Positions 26,793-36,030 of a stretch of 64,000 bases of DNA are shown here, piece by piece. The stretch lies in the NCBI RefSeq assembly GCF_900104335.1, contig NZ_FMXT01000009.1, forward strand, positions 27,058 through 91,057, given 5' to 3'. The notes below the pieces were generated by a model, which saw only the letters and a program-made list of their open reading frames with translations, made no database searches and was not told the DNA's origin. The DNA is from Pseudobutyrivibrio sp. YE44. GTDB taxonomy: Bacteria; Bacillota; Clostridia; Lachnospirales; Lachnospiraceae. The position numbers were made by a program, and so were the translations under genes. Numbering within the stretch: the stretch's first letter is position 1; the number at the start of each line of letters is the position of its first letter.

Positions 26793-28613
26793 ATGGACAT
26801 AAAATTATTCTTAACAAAACGAAAAAGGCTTTTATCTGTTCTTGCATTATGCTGCTTTGCATGTTTTTGCATATTAATTGCAAAGCGTAGCAGCATAATA
26901 ATAGACGATCCCAACACTCCTCTTTCTGCGTCATATATCGAGGCTATGTTTTATGTAGAAAACACTGATTCAGGAAGTTTAACCTGTGTAGGGGATGGGC
27001 TACTTAAATCATCCGCTGAAATCTCAAATGATGCAAAAGCAACTAAGGCAGCAATTGTAACTGCTCCAGATTATACTGCTGTTACAGGTGATACACTAAA
27101 AGTCAAATGGAGTACAGTAAAAACTTCTGGTGATGAAATTCAAGTCTATGGCGCTATTGTTTCAGCCGAGGCAGAAGACACCACCAATACTGTACATTTT
27201 ACAACTTTAGAGCAAATGACCTTCTCTAATGTAGAAGCAGGAACCATTGCTACCACAGACGGCCTATATAAGGCTAATGACGGCGGTGCAGCTAAATATA
27301 CCATTTCTGATACACCTACAGGCAAAGCAGACGGTGTATTCGAAATTAAGCTCTTAAATGGTAAATATGCTAATTTAATGTATGATTCTAGCCAACCATT
27401 AAATGTAGCATTATTTAATGTTTTCCCAGGAAGAGCTTCTACTGATAGCATTAATACTGCTATCAACATGGTTAAAGGCAAAGCAAGCGGATTACAATTC
27501 AATCCTGGTACATACTATATTGATAAACAAATTAAGCTTGATTCCATGGCTTATTACGGTAATAATACCACTCTTGAAGTATCAGATAACTTCATCTCTA
27601 AGGGTGTTAGCGTTATTACTACCAAGAATACAACAGACGACTTTTCAATCGAATTACACGGTTTAAATCTTCACTGGGAGATTAAACCAAGTCAAACCTT
27701 ACAGGGCAATGGCAAATACGATACTATGCTTATGGCTCTATTCAATACCCAACATGTAGTTATCGACTCTTGTAAGTTTGAGGCTATTAACAATGCAGGT
27801 ATCGATAGAAAAGTAAGTCTACTCTGGTTCAAGCAACCTAAGTATATTAAGAACGTTACTATTACAAATTCTTCATTTGAAAATAGAACCGGTATAACCC
27901 TTTCTACTACAGATCATTGGATGGGTGGATGTTTATGGTTCTCTGGCACAAAGGATTCATTATGTACAGTCGATAATATTAATATTTCAAACTGTAACGT
28001 ACATACTACTTTGGCAGATGAGGCAATATGTTTCTGGTTTGTAAATGCTACAAACGTTCATTTGAGTGATTGTACAATTTCAAACGAACACTGCAACAAC
28101 GACAATGTTCTAGCCTTTGTTGACGGAGCATTTAACAACGTTTCCGTACAACGTACAACATTTAATGTTATTAGTCCTTCAATGTATCTAACAAAAATGG
28201 GTAATCTTTGGGGAACATCCCATATTAAATACGATGCTTGTACCTTTAATGTTAGCGGACAAAACTTAACACCATATAAGAATGCCGTAGCGTTATTCTT
28301 CTTATATCATGACAAATCAGGAATAACATTAAATGAAACTTCATCACTACTCATTAACAACTGTAAGTTTAATTCACTTAACTCTACAGGACAGTATCGT
28401 TCTATTATTATTGCTTATGGTGTAAATGATAGAGATATTCATTTCAACGAACCAGTTATCGATAGTAAATTGACCCTGAAAGAAGCAGTTGCTAATTTTG
28501 AAAAGGCTAATAATTGTAACCTTCTTTCTAATAAGAGCTTAGAGGGTATCAGTAGCTCTAAGACTTACAGAATTGTAAATTCAAATAATATTCAATTATT
28601 AGACGGACGTTAA
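26793..28613 (+). CDS. Membrane-anchored beta-helix protein 2 (paralogue)
   Basis: A 606-residue protein with an N-terminal signal anchor (LLSVLALCCFACFCILIAKR) and, instead of the long acidic linker of its paralogue, a short beta-rich segment. The shared part starts at LEQMTFSNVEAGTIATTDGLYKANDGGAAKYTI and runs to the end. NPGTYYIDKQIKLDSMAYYGNNT here matches NSGTYYIDKPVMLASLNYYGNNT in paralogue 1, as do the LWFKQPKYIKNVT and TKMGNLWG blocks. ATG 26793 has GAGGAGG well placed; an upstream TTG reading overlaps that site. Same presumed surface-polysaccharide role, with catalytic residues not identified. Confidence 0.72.
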   Translation: MDIKLFLTKRKRLLSVLALCCFACFCILIAKRSSIIIDDPNTPLSASYIEAMFYVENTDSGSLTCVGDGLLKSSAEISNDAKATKAAIVTAPDYTAVTGDTLKVKWSTVKTSGDEIQVYGAIVSAEAEDTTNTVHFTTLEQMTFSNVEAGTIATTDGLYKANDGGAAKYTISDTPTGKADGVFEIKLLNGKYANLMYDSSQPLNVALFNVFPGRASTDSINTAINMVKGKASGLQFNPGTYYIDKQIKLDSMAYYGNNTTLEVSDNFISKGVSVITTKNTTDDFSIELHGLNLHWEIKPSQTLQGNGKYDTMLMALFNTQHVVIDSCKFEAINNAGIDRKVSLLWFKQPKYIKNVTITNSSFENRTGITLSTTDHWMGGCLWFSGTKDSLCTVDNINISNCNVHTTLADEAICFWFVNATNVHLSDCTISNEHCNNDNVLAFVDGAFNNVSVQRTTFNVISPSMYLTKMGNLWGTSHIKYDACTFNVSGQNLTPYKNAVALFFLYHDKSGITLNETSSLLINNCKFNSLNSTGQYRSIIIAYGVNDRDIHFNEPVIDSKLTLKEAVANFEKANNCNLLSNKSLEGISSSKTYRIVNSNNIQLLDGR

Positions 28614-28627
28614 TAATTAATTATCAA

Positions 28628-28657
28628 AAGGCCACCTCATATTGATGAGGTGGCCTT
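28628..28657. terminator. Bidirectional terminator between convergent genes
   Basis: A perfect 13-bp stem (AAGGCCACCTCAT and its complement) with loop ATTG, with T-rich DNA on the plus side and A-rich DNA on the other. It can end transcription from both sides. Confidence 0.9.
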
Positions 28658-28669
28658 ACTTTTATCATA

Positions 28670-29689
28670 TTATGCTTTTTTCGCTGCTTTTCTTCCAACC
28701 ATCCAAGGAAACCATCTGTTAATAATGAATGATGGGATTATAAGGATTAATGACAATAGTATTGTTATCAATACAGAAATGATAATTGAATAATATATAT
28801 TATGTAAACAGGTACAATACATTGTTCCAGCCTTACATTTTAGGACGCGTTGTACAACCGCATATAATTTGCCATGCAGTGCAAAATATATTAGGGTGTT
28901 AGCTCCCACATATTCAATATAATTGTTAGTTTTTAATACTTTACTAAGCATTATCAACAGTAATACGCCAAGTAAACTAATAATATACGAGGCTGCAATC
29001 CAGCCTACTTTACCTAATAGCTCTTCTGAAAGGAATGCTATAAGCACTAAATATACGAATAATAAGATGAATCTATTAAGTCGTGTGTTCTTTGAATCAA
29101 CAAACTCCTCAACCTCACCCTTGAAATAATATCCTAAAAGCATCCACAACATTGCCTGGAATATATACTCTAAATGCCATGGCAATGCAGCTTTTCCCCA
29201 TGGGAAGAAATTCTTTGGGAAGAATTCAACATATAATTTACTTATAAAAGACAATATAAATATAAATATAACAGCAATATTTCTATTCTCAATCTTTACC
29301 ACATAATAAAATGGTATAAAGGCAACAAATAGAGCCGCTACAAACCATAACCCATCTCCATATCCCCTTATCTGGAGCAGGTTTTTCAATACTTCAGTTT
29401 TTAAACATCTATTAGCTTTAAAGGAAATTACTTGTGAAGCAAGAATATTTAAATTAGAAAAAATGAACCAAGGTAATAATAACCCCTTAGACTTCTTCTT
29501 CAAAAGAACGACAAATGATTCTGGCTGCCGATACACATATCCCGAAACAAAAAAGAAACCAGTCAAGCAAAACGGAGTATAGAAAGATTTCATTATTTCA
29601 GTATTAGTCTCTAAATGGGACAGCATTACAAACATAATACAAATATACTTTATAATATCCACCCACTCTACTCTTTTAGTATTAATCAT
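28670..29689 (-). CDS. Membrane acyltransferase (acyltransferase-3 / OatA-like)
   Basis: A 339-residue protein with about ten membrane helices. The N-terminal VEWVDIIKYICIMFVMLSHLETN contains the His that follows helix 1 in the acyltransferase-3 family. FFFVSGYVYRQPE is the second conserved segment. Family members O-acetylate glycans using an acyl donor carried across the membrane. GAGGAG precedes the ATG. It is the last gene on the minus strand before the convergent beta-helix gene and probably modifies the region-3 polymer. Confidence 0.85.
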   Translation of the reverse strand: MINTKRVEWVDIIKYICIMFVMLSHLETNTEIMKSFYTPFCLTGFFFVSGYVYRQPESFVVLLKKKSKGLLLPWFIFSNLNILASQVISFKANRCLKTEVLKNLLQIRGYGDGLWFVAALFVAFIPFYYVVKIENRNIAVIFIFILSFISKLYVEFFPKNFFPWGKAALPWHLEYIFQAMLWMLLGYYFKGEVEEFVDSKNTRLNRFILLFVYLVLIAFLSEELLGKVGWIAASYIISLLGVLLLIMLSKVLKTNNYIEYVGANTLIYFALHGKLYAVVQRVLKCKAGTMYCTCLHNIYYSIIISVLITILLSLILIIPSFIINRWFPWMVGRKAAKKA

Positions 29690-29849
29690 TAATTATTCTC
29701 CTCATATATTCACGCACCTAAATATTATAACAAACACAAAATTCGCCTTCTATATAATAAGCGACAAAATCTTTAGCTAATACCATTACAATATTTGTAT
29801 ATCTTTTTGCTCATTCTTATTTTGTTGGTCAATTTTCCACAAAAAAAAC

Positions 29850-29891
29850 CTTTTGAAGACAGTTTTATAAAACCAACCATCTTCAAAAGGC
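29850..29891 (-). terminator. Intrinsic terminator after the GDSL gene
   Basis: 11-bp arms CCTTTTGAAGA/TCTTCAAAAGG (29850-29860, 29881-29891) with a T-tract on the minus-strand exit side. The loop is about 20 nt, longer than usual. Confidence 0.75.
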
Positions 29892-29916
29892 TTTTTATTT
29901 ATTATAACAATGATTA

Positions 29917-30987
29917 TTAAAGACTTATATAACCAAGCTTAATCATTCTTTCAAATACAAGATAGGCAACAACAGTGTACCCCGCTTCATTAAAATGTAC
30001 ATTTCCATCAGTGTTATTCACTGTAAATTCAGCAGGTGTAATTCCCTTATCCAGCTTCTTTTGTATAACAGCTAACTGCGCATCACTATACCCCGAAAAA
30101 TAACCACGTGCAGTGGAAATCTTTAGCGCTCTACTGTACCAGTCGCTACTAAGATCAATAAAACTATCTCCAAATTCCTTGTGCATCCTTTTTAAATAGT
30201 TTTTCTTCCTTTCTGCTGAAGTTTTTCCTTTCACAAAGTTTTTTCTGTCGTATATCTTAAGATGTGGACCAACAATAATACATTTATTACCATTTACTGC
30301 AGCTCCATTTTTTAGCATTGCTACATAATCATCTATATTTATATCTTCACTGTCATTTGAACCTGCAAAAATGATATTTAAATCATTATTACTTGTTCCT
30401 GTAAGTTTAATAACCGAACCTGCTTTTACTTTTTCGCTAGCATCCCTTGCATCTTTATACAAAAATGTATTCCATTTATTTCCAGGTACAGCTTCTGTTA
30501 CAGCTTTATACTGTCTATTATTAATCAAGATAGGATTAACATCAGTATTTGTATATTTAAAGGAAATAGTTTTCTTTGTTTTATCATCAAATACTGCTGT
30601 TATCTTGTTATCAATTGACTGTGATTTCAGTTTGCCATCGAACACAAAATCTTCGTTAGCATATAATGTTGCTCCGCCTAATCTTGATATAATGGTGGCA
30701 GTATTCTCCCCACCATGCCCAGCGTTCTCTACAACGGCATTTACGCCATTCTCATTCAAGAAGGTATATAAAATAGATGGATAACTAGAACCACCCAATA
30801 TCGCTTTATGTGCATCCTTCATACCATAGCCTTCAGTCAAGGAATCCCCAGTACACTTTATTGTGATTTTGGTACTATCCTTTGCTGAAACATAGTCAGA
30901 TCCAAACACACCAGCACATACTACAATCATCGTAGACGCTAGTAATAATTTTTTCTTTATGCAACATCTTGTCTTACGATTTATCAT
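29917..30987 (-). CDS. Secreted SGNH/GDSL esterase
   Basis: A 356-residue protein with a signal peptide (KKKLLLASTMIVVCAGVFGSDYVSA). The GDSLTEG block gives the nucleophile Ser49, GGENTA and FAGSND supply the G and N of the SGNH oxyanion hole, and DGNVHFNEAGY near the C-terminus supplies Asp and His. All four SGNH blocks are present, so it should be active, probably as an extracellular acetylesterase acting on decorated glycan. It lies between the FrhB-like gene and the acyltransferase, which suggests turnover of O-acetyl groups. AAAGGGG precedes the ATG. Confidence 0.82.
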   Translation of the reverse strand: MINRKTRCCIKKKLLLASTMIVVCAGVFGSDYVSAKDSTKITIKCTGDSLTEGYGMKDAHKAILGGSSYPSILYTFLNENGVNAVVENAGHGGENTATIISRLGGATLYANEDFVFDGKLKSQSIDNKITAVFDDKTKKTISFKYTNTDVNPILINNRQYKAVTEAVPGNKWNTFLYKDARDASEKVKAGSVIKLTGTSNNDLNIIFAGSNDSEDINIDDYVAMLKNGAAVNGNKCIIVGPHLKIYDRKNFVKGKTSAERKKNYLKRMHKEFGDSFIDLSSDWYSRALKISTARGYFSGYSDAQLAVIQKKLDKGITPAEFTVNNTDGNVHFNEAGYTVVAYLVFERMIKLGYISL

Positions 30988-31000
30988 TTTTATTCCCCTT

Positions 31001-32173
31001 TTATTGTCTTACCTGTCCCTTTGTCTTTAACTTATAAATAATCTGAGCAGCTATTCTCTTCATTTCATCCTTTATGCTACCATTACCATATTTTTTTATA
31101 GCTGCTTTAAAACCATTAGTCTCATACTCATTCCAGAACGCATCATAATTAGGATTCTTTTCCGATGGAGCTTTCATATTAGGCTGAATATACTTATTAC
31201 AATCTGTCTCAATCAGCTCCATATTAGAAGTATCAATAGAGCCAAAGAACTCTAATCCTTTTTCAGTATTAACCTGGAAGTATGATATACCATATCCATC
31301 GTTATTGATGTTTTCATTTATAGGATGATAACAATCTCCTAATGTTATATCTGCAACACGCTTTACATTTGCATACTTGCAATTAAAACAAGATGGTTTA
31401 ATTATCAAATTCTTGAAAAAGTGATGATAGAAAAAGTCTTGGCTAGTTGATGCAGAAATGAACCTTTTGCCATTATCAAAATCAACTATAATATTCTGCA
31501 ATTTATGAGGGGATGGTTTTCCTCTAAAATTGAACTTAACAATTTTTGCCCTATTCTTTCTTTCAAGTGCCTTTTTATAATCTGCGAAGAATGTAGGACT
31601 TGCTACACCATGACAAATAAAATCTTGAGTAATTAATTTATCCATATTGCAATTCTTCTTTGTCAAATAGTTAATTAAACCAGATACCTGACATGCAGTA
31701 CCTGAAAAATAAACCCACTTGCCTGATTTTAAGTCATCAAGAACGTGACTAAATGCATCGCCAACATTACTCTGAATATATTTAGATCCACAGAATTTCT
31801 TTGCTTCTTTGATATCACTGGCGCGTCCATGTTCAACCATTATAGCCGAATTATACTGAGCACCATACACGGTTCCCTCTCGCTTAATAATTTCCTGGGC
31901 TAAAGACAAAAACACTCCACCTGAAGAACTATTCATTCTAATAGCATCTTCATTCTTTGCTAAATATGTATGTTGAGGTTGATTATAATTTATGCCCTCA
32001 ATATTCATTTCTGGACAGGTCTTTTGACATAACTTGCAATTAATACATTTATCAGAATCAATAGAAGGAACAAAAAATCCTTTTTTTGTTTCTTTCATTT
32101 CTATAGCATGAACCGGACATGCCGAATAACAAGCAGTACACCCTGTACATTTATTCTCATCTAATAATTCCAT
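31001..32173 (-). CDS. FrhB-like protein with two [4Fe-4S] clusters (F420 hydrogenase beta-subunit family)
   Basis: A 390-residue protein. Residues 9-20 (CTGCTACYSACP) and 43-54 (CINCKLCQKTCP) form two ferredoxin-type clusters. The remainder matches the FrhB_FdhB N- and C-terminal pattern (SSGGVFLSLAQEII, FSGTACQVSGLINYL, DFICHGVASPTFFADY). Family members reduce or transfer electrons to an unusual substrate. In many capsule loci they sit beside polysaccharide pyruvyl transferases, as here, but the reaction is not established. AGGAG precedes the ATG. A terminator separates it from the Wzx gene upstream. Confidence 0.85.
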   Translation of the reverse strand: MELLDENKCTGCTACYSACPVHAIEMKETKKGFFVPSIDSDKCINCKLCQKTCPEMNIEGINYNQPQHTYLAKNEDAIRMNSSSGGVFLSLAQEIIKREGTVYGAQYNSAIMVEHGRASDIKEAKKFCGSKYIQSNVGDAFSHVLDDLKSGKWVYFSGTACQVSGLINYLTKKNCNMDKLITQDFICHGVASPTFFADYKKALERKNRAKIVKFNFRGKPSPHKLQNIIVDFDNGKRFISASTSQDFFYHHFFKNLIIKPSCFNCKYANVKRVADITLGDCYHPINENINNDGYGISYFQVNTEKGLEFFGSIDTSNMELIETDCNKYIQPNMKAPSEKNPNYDAFWNEYETNGFKAAIKKYGNGSIKDEMKRIAAQIIYKLKTKGQVRQ

Positions 32174-32233
32174 AAAGACTCCTATCTAAAACTATTAATA
32201 TGATGATATCACATAATAATTCCAATATAATAC

Positions 32234-32271
32234 AAAAGGCTTCAAGATTCGTAAAGTCTTAAAGCCTTTTA
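32234..32271 (-). terminator. Intrinsic terminator after the Wzx gene
   Basis: AAAAGGCTT-AAGA type stem with an internal mismatch, arms about 32234-32248 and 32257-32271, with T-rich DNA on the minus-strand exit. It ends the long operon that starts near 45.4 kb. Confidence 0.75.
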
Positions 32272-32277
32272 ATACTA

Positions 32278-33795
32278 TTATTTAACTTTAATAAACTTGC
32301 TCACTAAGAGCTTAAATTCGTCGGTTCTAAAGTATCTAAGGAAATATACCACATTTATTATGCTTACACAAATAATTGCTTTAACAATCCAAATTCCAAT
32401 AGAACTTCCATCTAATCTTGACATTGGAATGTAACACAATGCAATACAAATAAATAAAACAAAAGTATTGAATAAGTAATCCATAAAGTATTTTGATGGA
32501 CTTACGTTAAATACCTTCTTAAATAAGATTTGAGGCTCATACCAGAAGTAAGTTGAAATCTTTGAAATAGATGTAGCAAAAAGAATTCCTGCAACTCCTA
32601 GTAATTTTCCTAAAATAATAGATAAGATAAGGTTTAAAAGGGCTGTAACAAACATGATGTATCTAATCTGCTTATACATTCCTGTACCCTCTCTAAAGGT
32701 CCATACAGGACGCATACATGTAGAGAAGAAAACGTTTATTACGATGGCAATAACTGCAAGATTGTCAAGCTGATACTCTGCACCAACCCAAATACCAATG
32801 AATTCCTGCATCAGGAATAATAATCCGATAGATACATTACCGCAAATCCAGAAACTGGTCATTTGCATTGTTCTGAAGGTAGAATATCTCTTTTCAGAAC
32901 CGCTTGTAGCAACTAAGTTACCAACACTAGCAGTTAATGAATTAAATAAAAGAGCGATTAATGTCTCTAAAGTATTTGTAATTGTAAAATAGTTCGAATA
33001 TAAACCTACAAAAATTGTACCTACAATAACTGATATTAAAACGTTATCAGTTCCATTTAACAAGCTCCATGCAATCTTGTATAAGAAAACTGAAGAAATA
33101 TCTCCAAAGAGGTTTTTCTTTTCATCTTCTTCAAGTTTCTGAGTCTTATCCAAGAACTTATACTGCTTGTCAGTGATAAGAGAAACAATAATATTCTGAA
33201 CTGCAATAGCAACTACATCCAATAAGATGTATACAAAGTAACTTCTGAATAACCATACAACTAAAAGCTGTAATACAATTTTTGAGAAGTTAACAACAAT
33301 CTCAAGTCTGTTAATAACGTATGTCTTCTGATCAGCTCTAAGCAATGAAGACTTGTAAACTAACAAATATGAAACAGTGTTTTTAAATACAAATACCAAG
33401 TAATAGATATATAGATGTGGAATTGTCGCATCCATATTTACTAAGTACTTAAGGAACGGAACAAGTCCAACACCAATAACCGTAACTCCAAGTGCAATCA
33501 ACCTGTAAATATGCTTAAAATAATTCAATAAGGCTGATATCTTTCGAGTATCGTTCTCTGCGATTGGCTTGTAGAGACTTACGTTCATGGCAATACCAAT
33601 TCCCAGGTCTGCCATACTTAACAATGTTAATACGTTACTAAATAATCCGTTTATACCTAAGTAATGAATACCAATATAAACGATAAAAAGTTTTCTACTT
33701 AGAAAAGTAAGTACTAATAATGCAATCTTATTACTTATGGCTGTAATAGCATTCTTACCAGCACTTTTTGTTCTTGATTCACTATTTAATCCCAT
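32278..33795 (-). CDS. wzx: Wzx-type polysaccharide flippase
   Basis: A 505-residue protein with about 12-14 membrane helices and the MATE/MVF pattern of Wzx proteins (for example KISALLNYFKHIYRLIALGV and TSISKISTYFWYEPQILFKK). It should flip undecaprenyl-linked repeat units to the outer face for the Wzy at 37.6 kb. I use ATG 33795 because GGAG lies 6 nt upstream inside the previous gene's stop region; the in-frame TTG at 33807 falls on that site. Last gene of the operon. Confidence 0.88.
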   Translation of the reverse strand: MGLNSESRTKSAGKNAITAISNKIALLVLTFLSRKLFIVYIGIHYLGINGLFSNVLTLLSMADLGIGIAMNVSLYKPIAENDTRKISALLNYFKHIYRLIALGVTVIGVGLVPFLKYLVNMDATIPHLYIYYLVFVFKNTVSYLLVYKSSLLRADQKTYVINRLEIVVNFSKIVLQLLVVWLFRSYFVYILLDVVAIAVQNIIVSLITDKQYKFLDKTQKLEEDEKKNLFGDISSVFLYKIAWSLLNGTDNVLISVIVGTIFVGLYSNYFTITNTLETLIALLFNSLTASVGNLVATSGSEKRYSTFRTMQMTSFWICGNVSIGLLFLMQEFIGIWVGAEYQLDNLAVIAIVINVFFSTCMRPVWTFREGTGMYKQIRYIMFVTALLNLILSIILGKLLGVAGILFATSISKISTYFWYEPQILFKKVFNVSPSKYFMDYLFNTFVLFICIALCYIPMSRLDGSSIGIWIVKAIICVSIINVVYFLRYFRTDEFKLLVSKFIKVK

Positions 33796-33796
33796 A

Positions 33797-34942
33797 TTAT
33801 TCTCCAAGAGCTAAGCTGTTTTTTTCAAGGAAAGCGCGAATCGCTGTTTTTGTAGAGCAAATATATTCATCACGATTGATAGTTGACTCTCCATGATTAA
33901 TCTCATGAACTAATCTTTCAAATACAGCCTTAGCATCAAACTCTTTTTCGAAATAGTTATCTTTACATCCTGTTGCTTCACCAAACATTACCTGTTTCTG
34001 ATTCCAAACCAAACTAATGCAAGGAACAGCATAACTATATCCTATGATACTTGAGTGTAATCTTGTAACTACCATTCCTTCAAATGAAGATATCTGTGAT
34101 ATCAACTGCTCTAATGTCTTTGGTCTTTCTAACAACAAGTTGCTTGGAATATTATATTGCTTCATGATAGCTCTAGCAAAAGCATCATCCGCTGGAAGTC
34201 CATTGGTAAAGAAATAACAGTCATATCCATTTTCTTTAATCAGGCTATATAACTTTGCCCAGAATTCAGCAACATACTCATCTGATATAGCATTTTCATA
34301 GTCTTGGAACAATCCTCTTCGACCTATTCCCAAACCTATACGCTTTGCAACTTTTCCATTATTTTTATAAAGGCCATTTATTGAGCATGCTGGATCTGCC
34401 ACACGAGCAACAGCAATATTATCATTAACAACATAAGAGCTCTTAAGTAACTCTAAATCGTCACGTGTAGTTATAGCCTGTACACATTTTTGATTAATTG
34501 CAGCCTTTAACTGCTGACATAAAGCATCCTTTTCGCCGTAGCCTTCTACGCCAACTGCTGATAACATAACAGGTATATTAAGCTTCTCAGCATAATTTAA
34601 TACAGTAATCATTGGCTCTGCAATTATCTGATGCTTATATTTTATTAATCCCCCTCCAACAAAAATTATAGCCCTTGTATCTTTGCAAATTGAAGGAAGC
34701 TGCTCCTCTATTTTTTTGCATATATCATTTGCTGTAAGATTTGATGGATGAATCTTATTAAGGATTTTTGTTACAATCTTATTATGTGATTTTGGTTGAC
34801 CTGTTCTTCCATACAAATCGATAGCCCTAATCTCATAATTAGGGCCGACGATATCTTCAACCATTTTTTTTGTACTGTAATATATTGCTTGATCTCCTAA
34901 ATTTGAATCATAAATCAAGCCAACAAGTAAAATATTATCCAC
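33797..34942 (-). CDS. Polysaccharide pyruvyl transferase family protein (copy 2)
   Basis: A 381-residue protein with LLVGLIYDSNLGDQAIYYSTKKMV at the N-terminus and the RLHSSIIGYSYAVPCISLVWNQK block near residue 315, both hallmarks of the CsaB/PS_pyruv_trans family. Such enzymes add ketal-linked pyruvate from PEP, or act as glycosyltransferase-like enzymes in some lineages. The start is GTG 34942. Its stop codon overlaps the flippase ribosome site, implying coupling. Confidence 0.85.
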   Translation of the reverse strand: MDNILLVGLIYDSNLGDQAIYYSTKKMVEDIVGPNYEIRAIDLYGRTGQPKSHNKIVTKILNKIHPSNLTANDICKKIEEQLPSICKDTRAIIFVGGGLIKYKHQIIAEPMITVLNYAEKLNIPVMLSAVGVEGYGEKDALCQQLKAAINQKCVQAITTRDDLELLKSSYVVNDNIAVARVADPACSINGLYKNNGKVAKRIGLGIGRRGLFQDYENAISDEYVAEFWAKLYSLIKENGYDCYFFTNGLPADDAFARAIMKQYNIPSNLLLERPKTLEQLISQISSFEGMVVTRLHSSIIGYSYAVPCISLVWNQKQVMFGEATGCKDNYFEKEFDAKAVFERLVHEINHGESTINRDEYICSTKTAIRAFLEKNSLALGE

Positions 34943-34944
34943 GA

Positions 34945-36009
34945 TTAATTCTCTTTCTCTATTTTCTGAGCAGTCATAAAATCTATCAGCTGATTAAACA
35001 TATCTGATAAACCTGTCACTGGTTTCCATCCAAGTGACTGTAACTTAGAAGTATCTAAATTCATATGCAATACAGGCGCATATCCAAATTTAGATTCGTC
35101 CTCAATTTCAATATTTACAGATATATCATGTGATGAGATTTTAGTAACTAATTCAGCCATTTCATATATACTGCAGTATGAATCCTCATTAGCTGCATTA
35201 TATGCCTCGCCATTCTCACCCTTTAACAACGCAGTAAGGATAGCTGTAACTGCATCACCAGTATAAAGGTAATTACGCTTAGTCTCACCCTTTGTGTGTA
35301 ATACAATATCCTTTGCCTCGATTGCACATCTAGCAAATTCTGCAAATACTCTACCATCATTGTAGTTTACACCTGGGCCAAAAGTCTGAGTCAATCTAAG
35401 CACCTTTACAGGCACACCATACTCTGCACAATAACATGCACATAATGATTCACACATTCTCTTGCTCTCAGGATAAGAGTTACGAGGTGACATTGTATTT
35501 AAGTCTGTTGAGTGTGACTCATCAATCTTTTCGTCTGTAAGTGGAGCACCATATACTTCCATTGTTGAAAGATATACCATACCACTAACATTCTTTTCCT
35601 TTGCCACATTAAGGATATTCTCTGTACCCTTTAATGCTGTATAAATTGTCTCAACAGGCTCATCTTTAAAGGCCTTGCTTGATGTCTGGCTAGCACAATG
35701 AATAATATAGTCTACATCACCTGAAATGCTAATCTCGTCGCACACATCACCAATTGAGTATTCAACATTGTCTCCGAATAATGCCTCTGCCTTAGCCTTA
35801 TTTCTAACAACAGCGATAATCTCAATAGGCTTACTCATTGATTTATTAATCTCAATAAGTGTTAAGACAAGGTTGCTACCAATAAGACCAGTCGCACCTG
35901 TGATAGCCACTCTTTTACCCTTTAATAAATCAATGTATCCACTTTTATCTCCAAGGATATAATTAGCATAATCCTTAATTGTCTTTTGGAATATCTCTTT
36001 TGAAGACAC
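34945..36009 (-). CDS. NAD-dependent epimerase/dehydratase (extended SDR)
   Basis: A 354-residue enzyme with the nucleotide-binding GATGLIGSN and the catalytic Y-x-x-x-K (SYPESKRMCE), and STMEVYG supplying the Ser/Thr. It acts on a nucleotide-activated sugar or polyol. Start GTG 36009 has GGAGG 8 nt upstream; a longer reading from TTG 36030 overlaps that site. It follows an IspD-like cytidylyltransferase gene, so a CDP-linked substrate is likely (inference). Confidence 0.85.
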   Translation of the reverse strand: MSSKEIFQKTIKDYANYILGDKSGYIDLLKGKRVAITGATGLIGSNLVLTLIEINKSMSKPIEIIAVVRNKAKAEALFGDNVEYSIGDVCDEISISGDVDYIIHCASQTSSKAFKDEPVETIYTALKGTENILNVAKEKNVSGMVYLSTMEVYGAPLTDEKIDESHSTDLNTMSPRNSYPESKRMCESLCACYCAEYGVPVKVLRLTQTFGPGVNYNDGRVFAEFARCAIEAKDIVLHTKGETKRNYLYTGDAVTAILTALLKGENGEAYNAANEDSYCSIYEMAELVTKISSHDISVNIEIEDESKFGYAPVLHMNLDTSKLQSLGWKPVTGLSDMFNQLIDFMTAQKIEKEN

Positions 36010-36030
36010 TTTTATAACCTCCATTATCAA

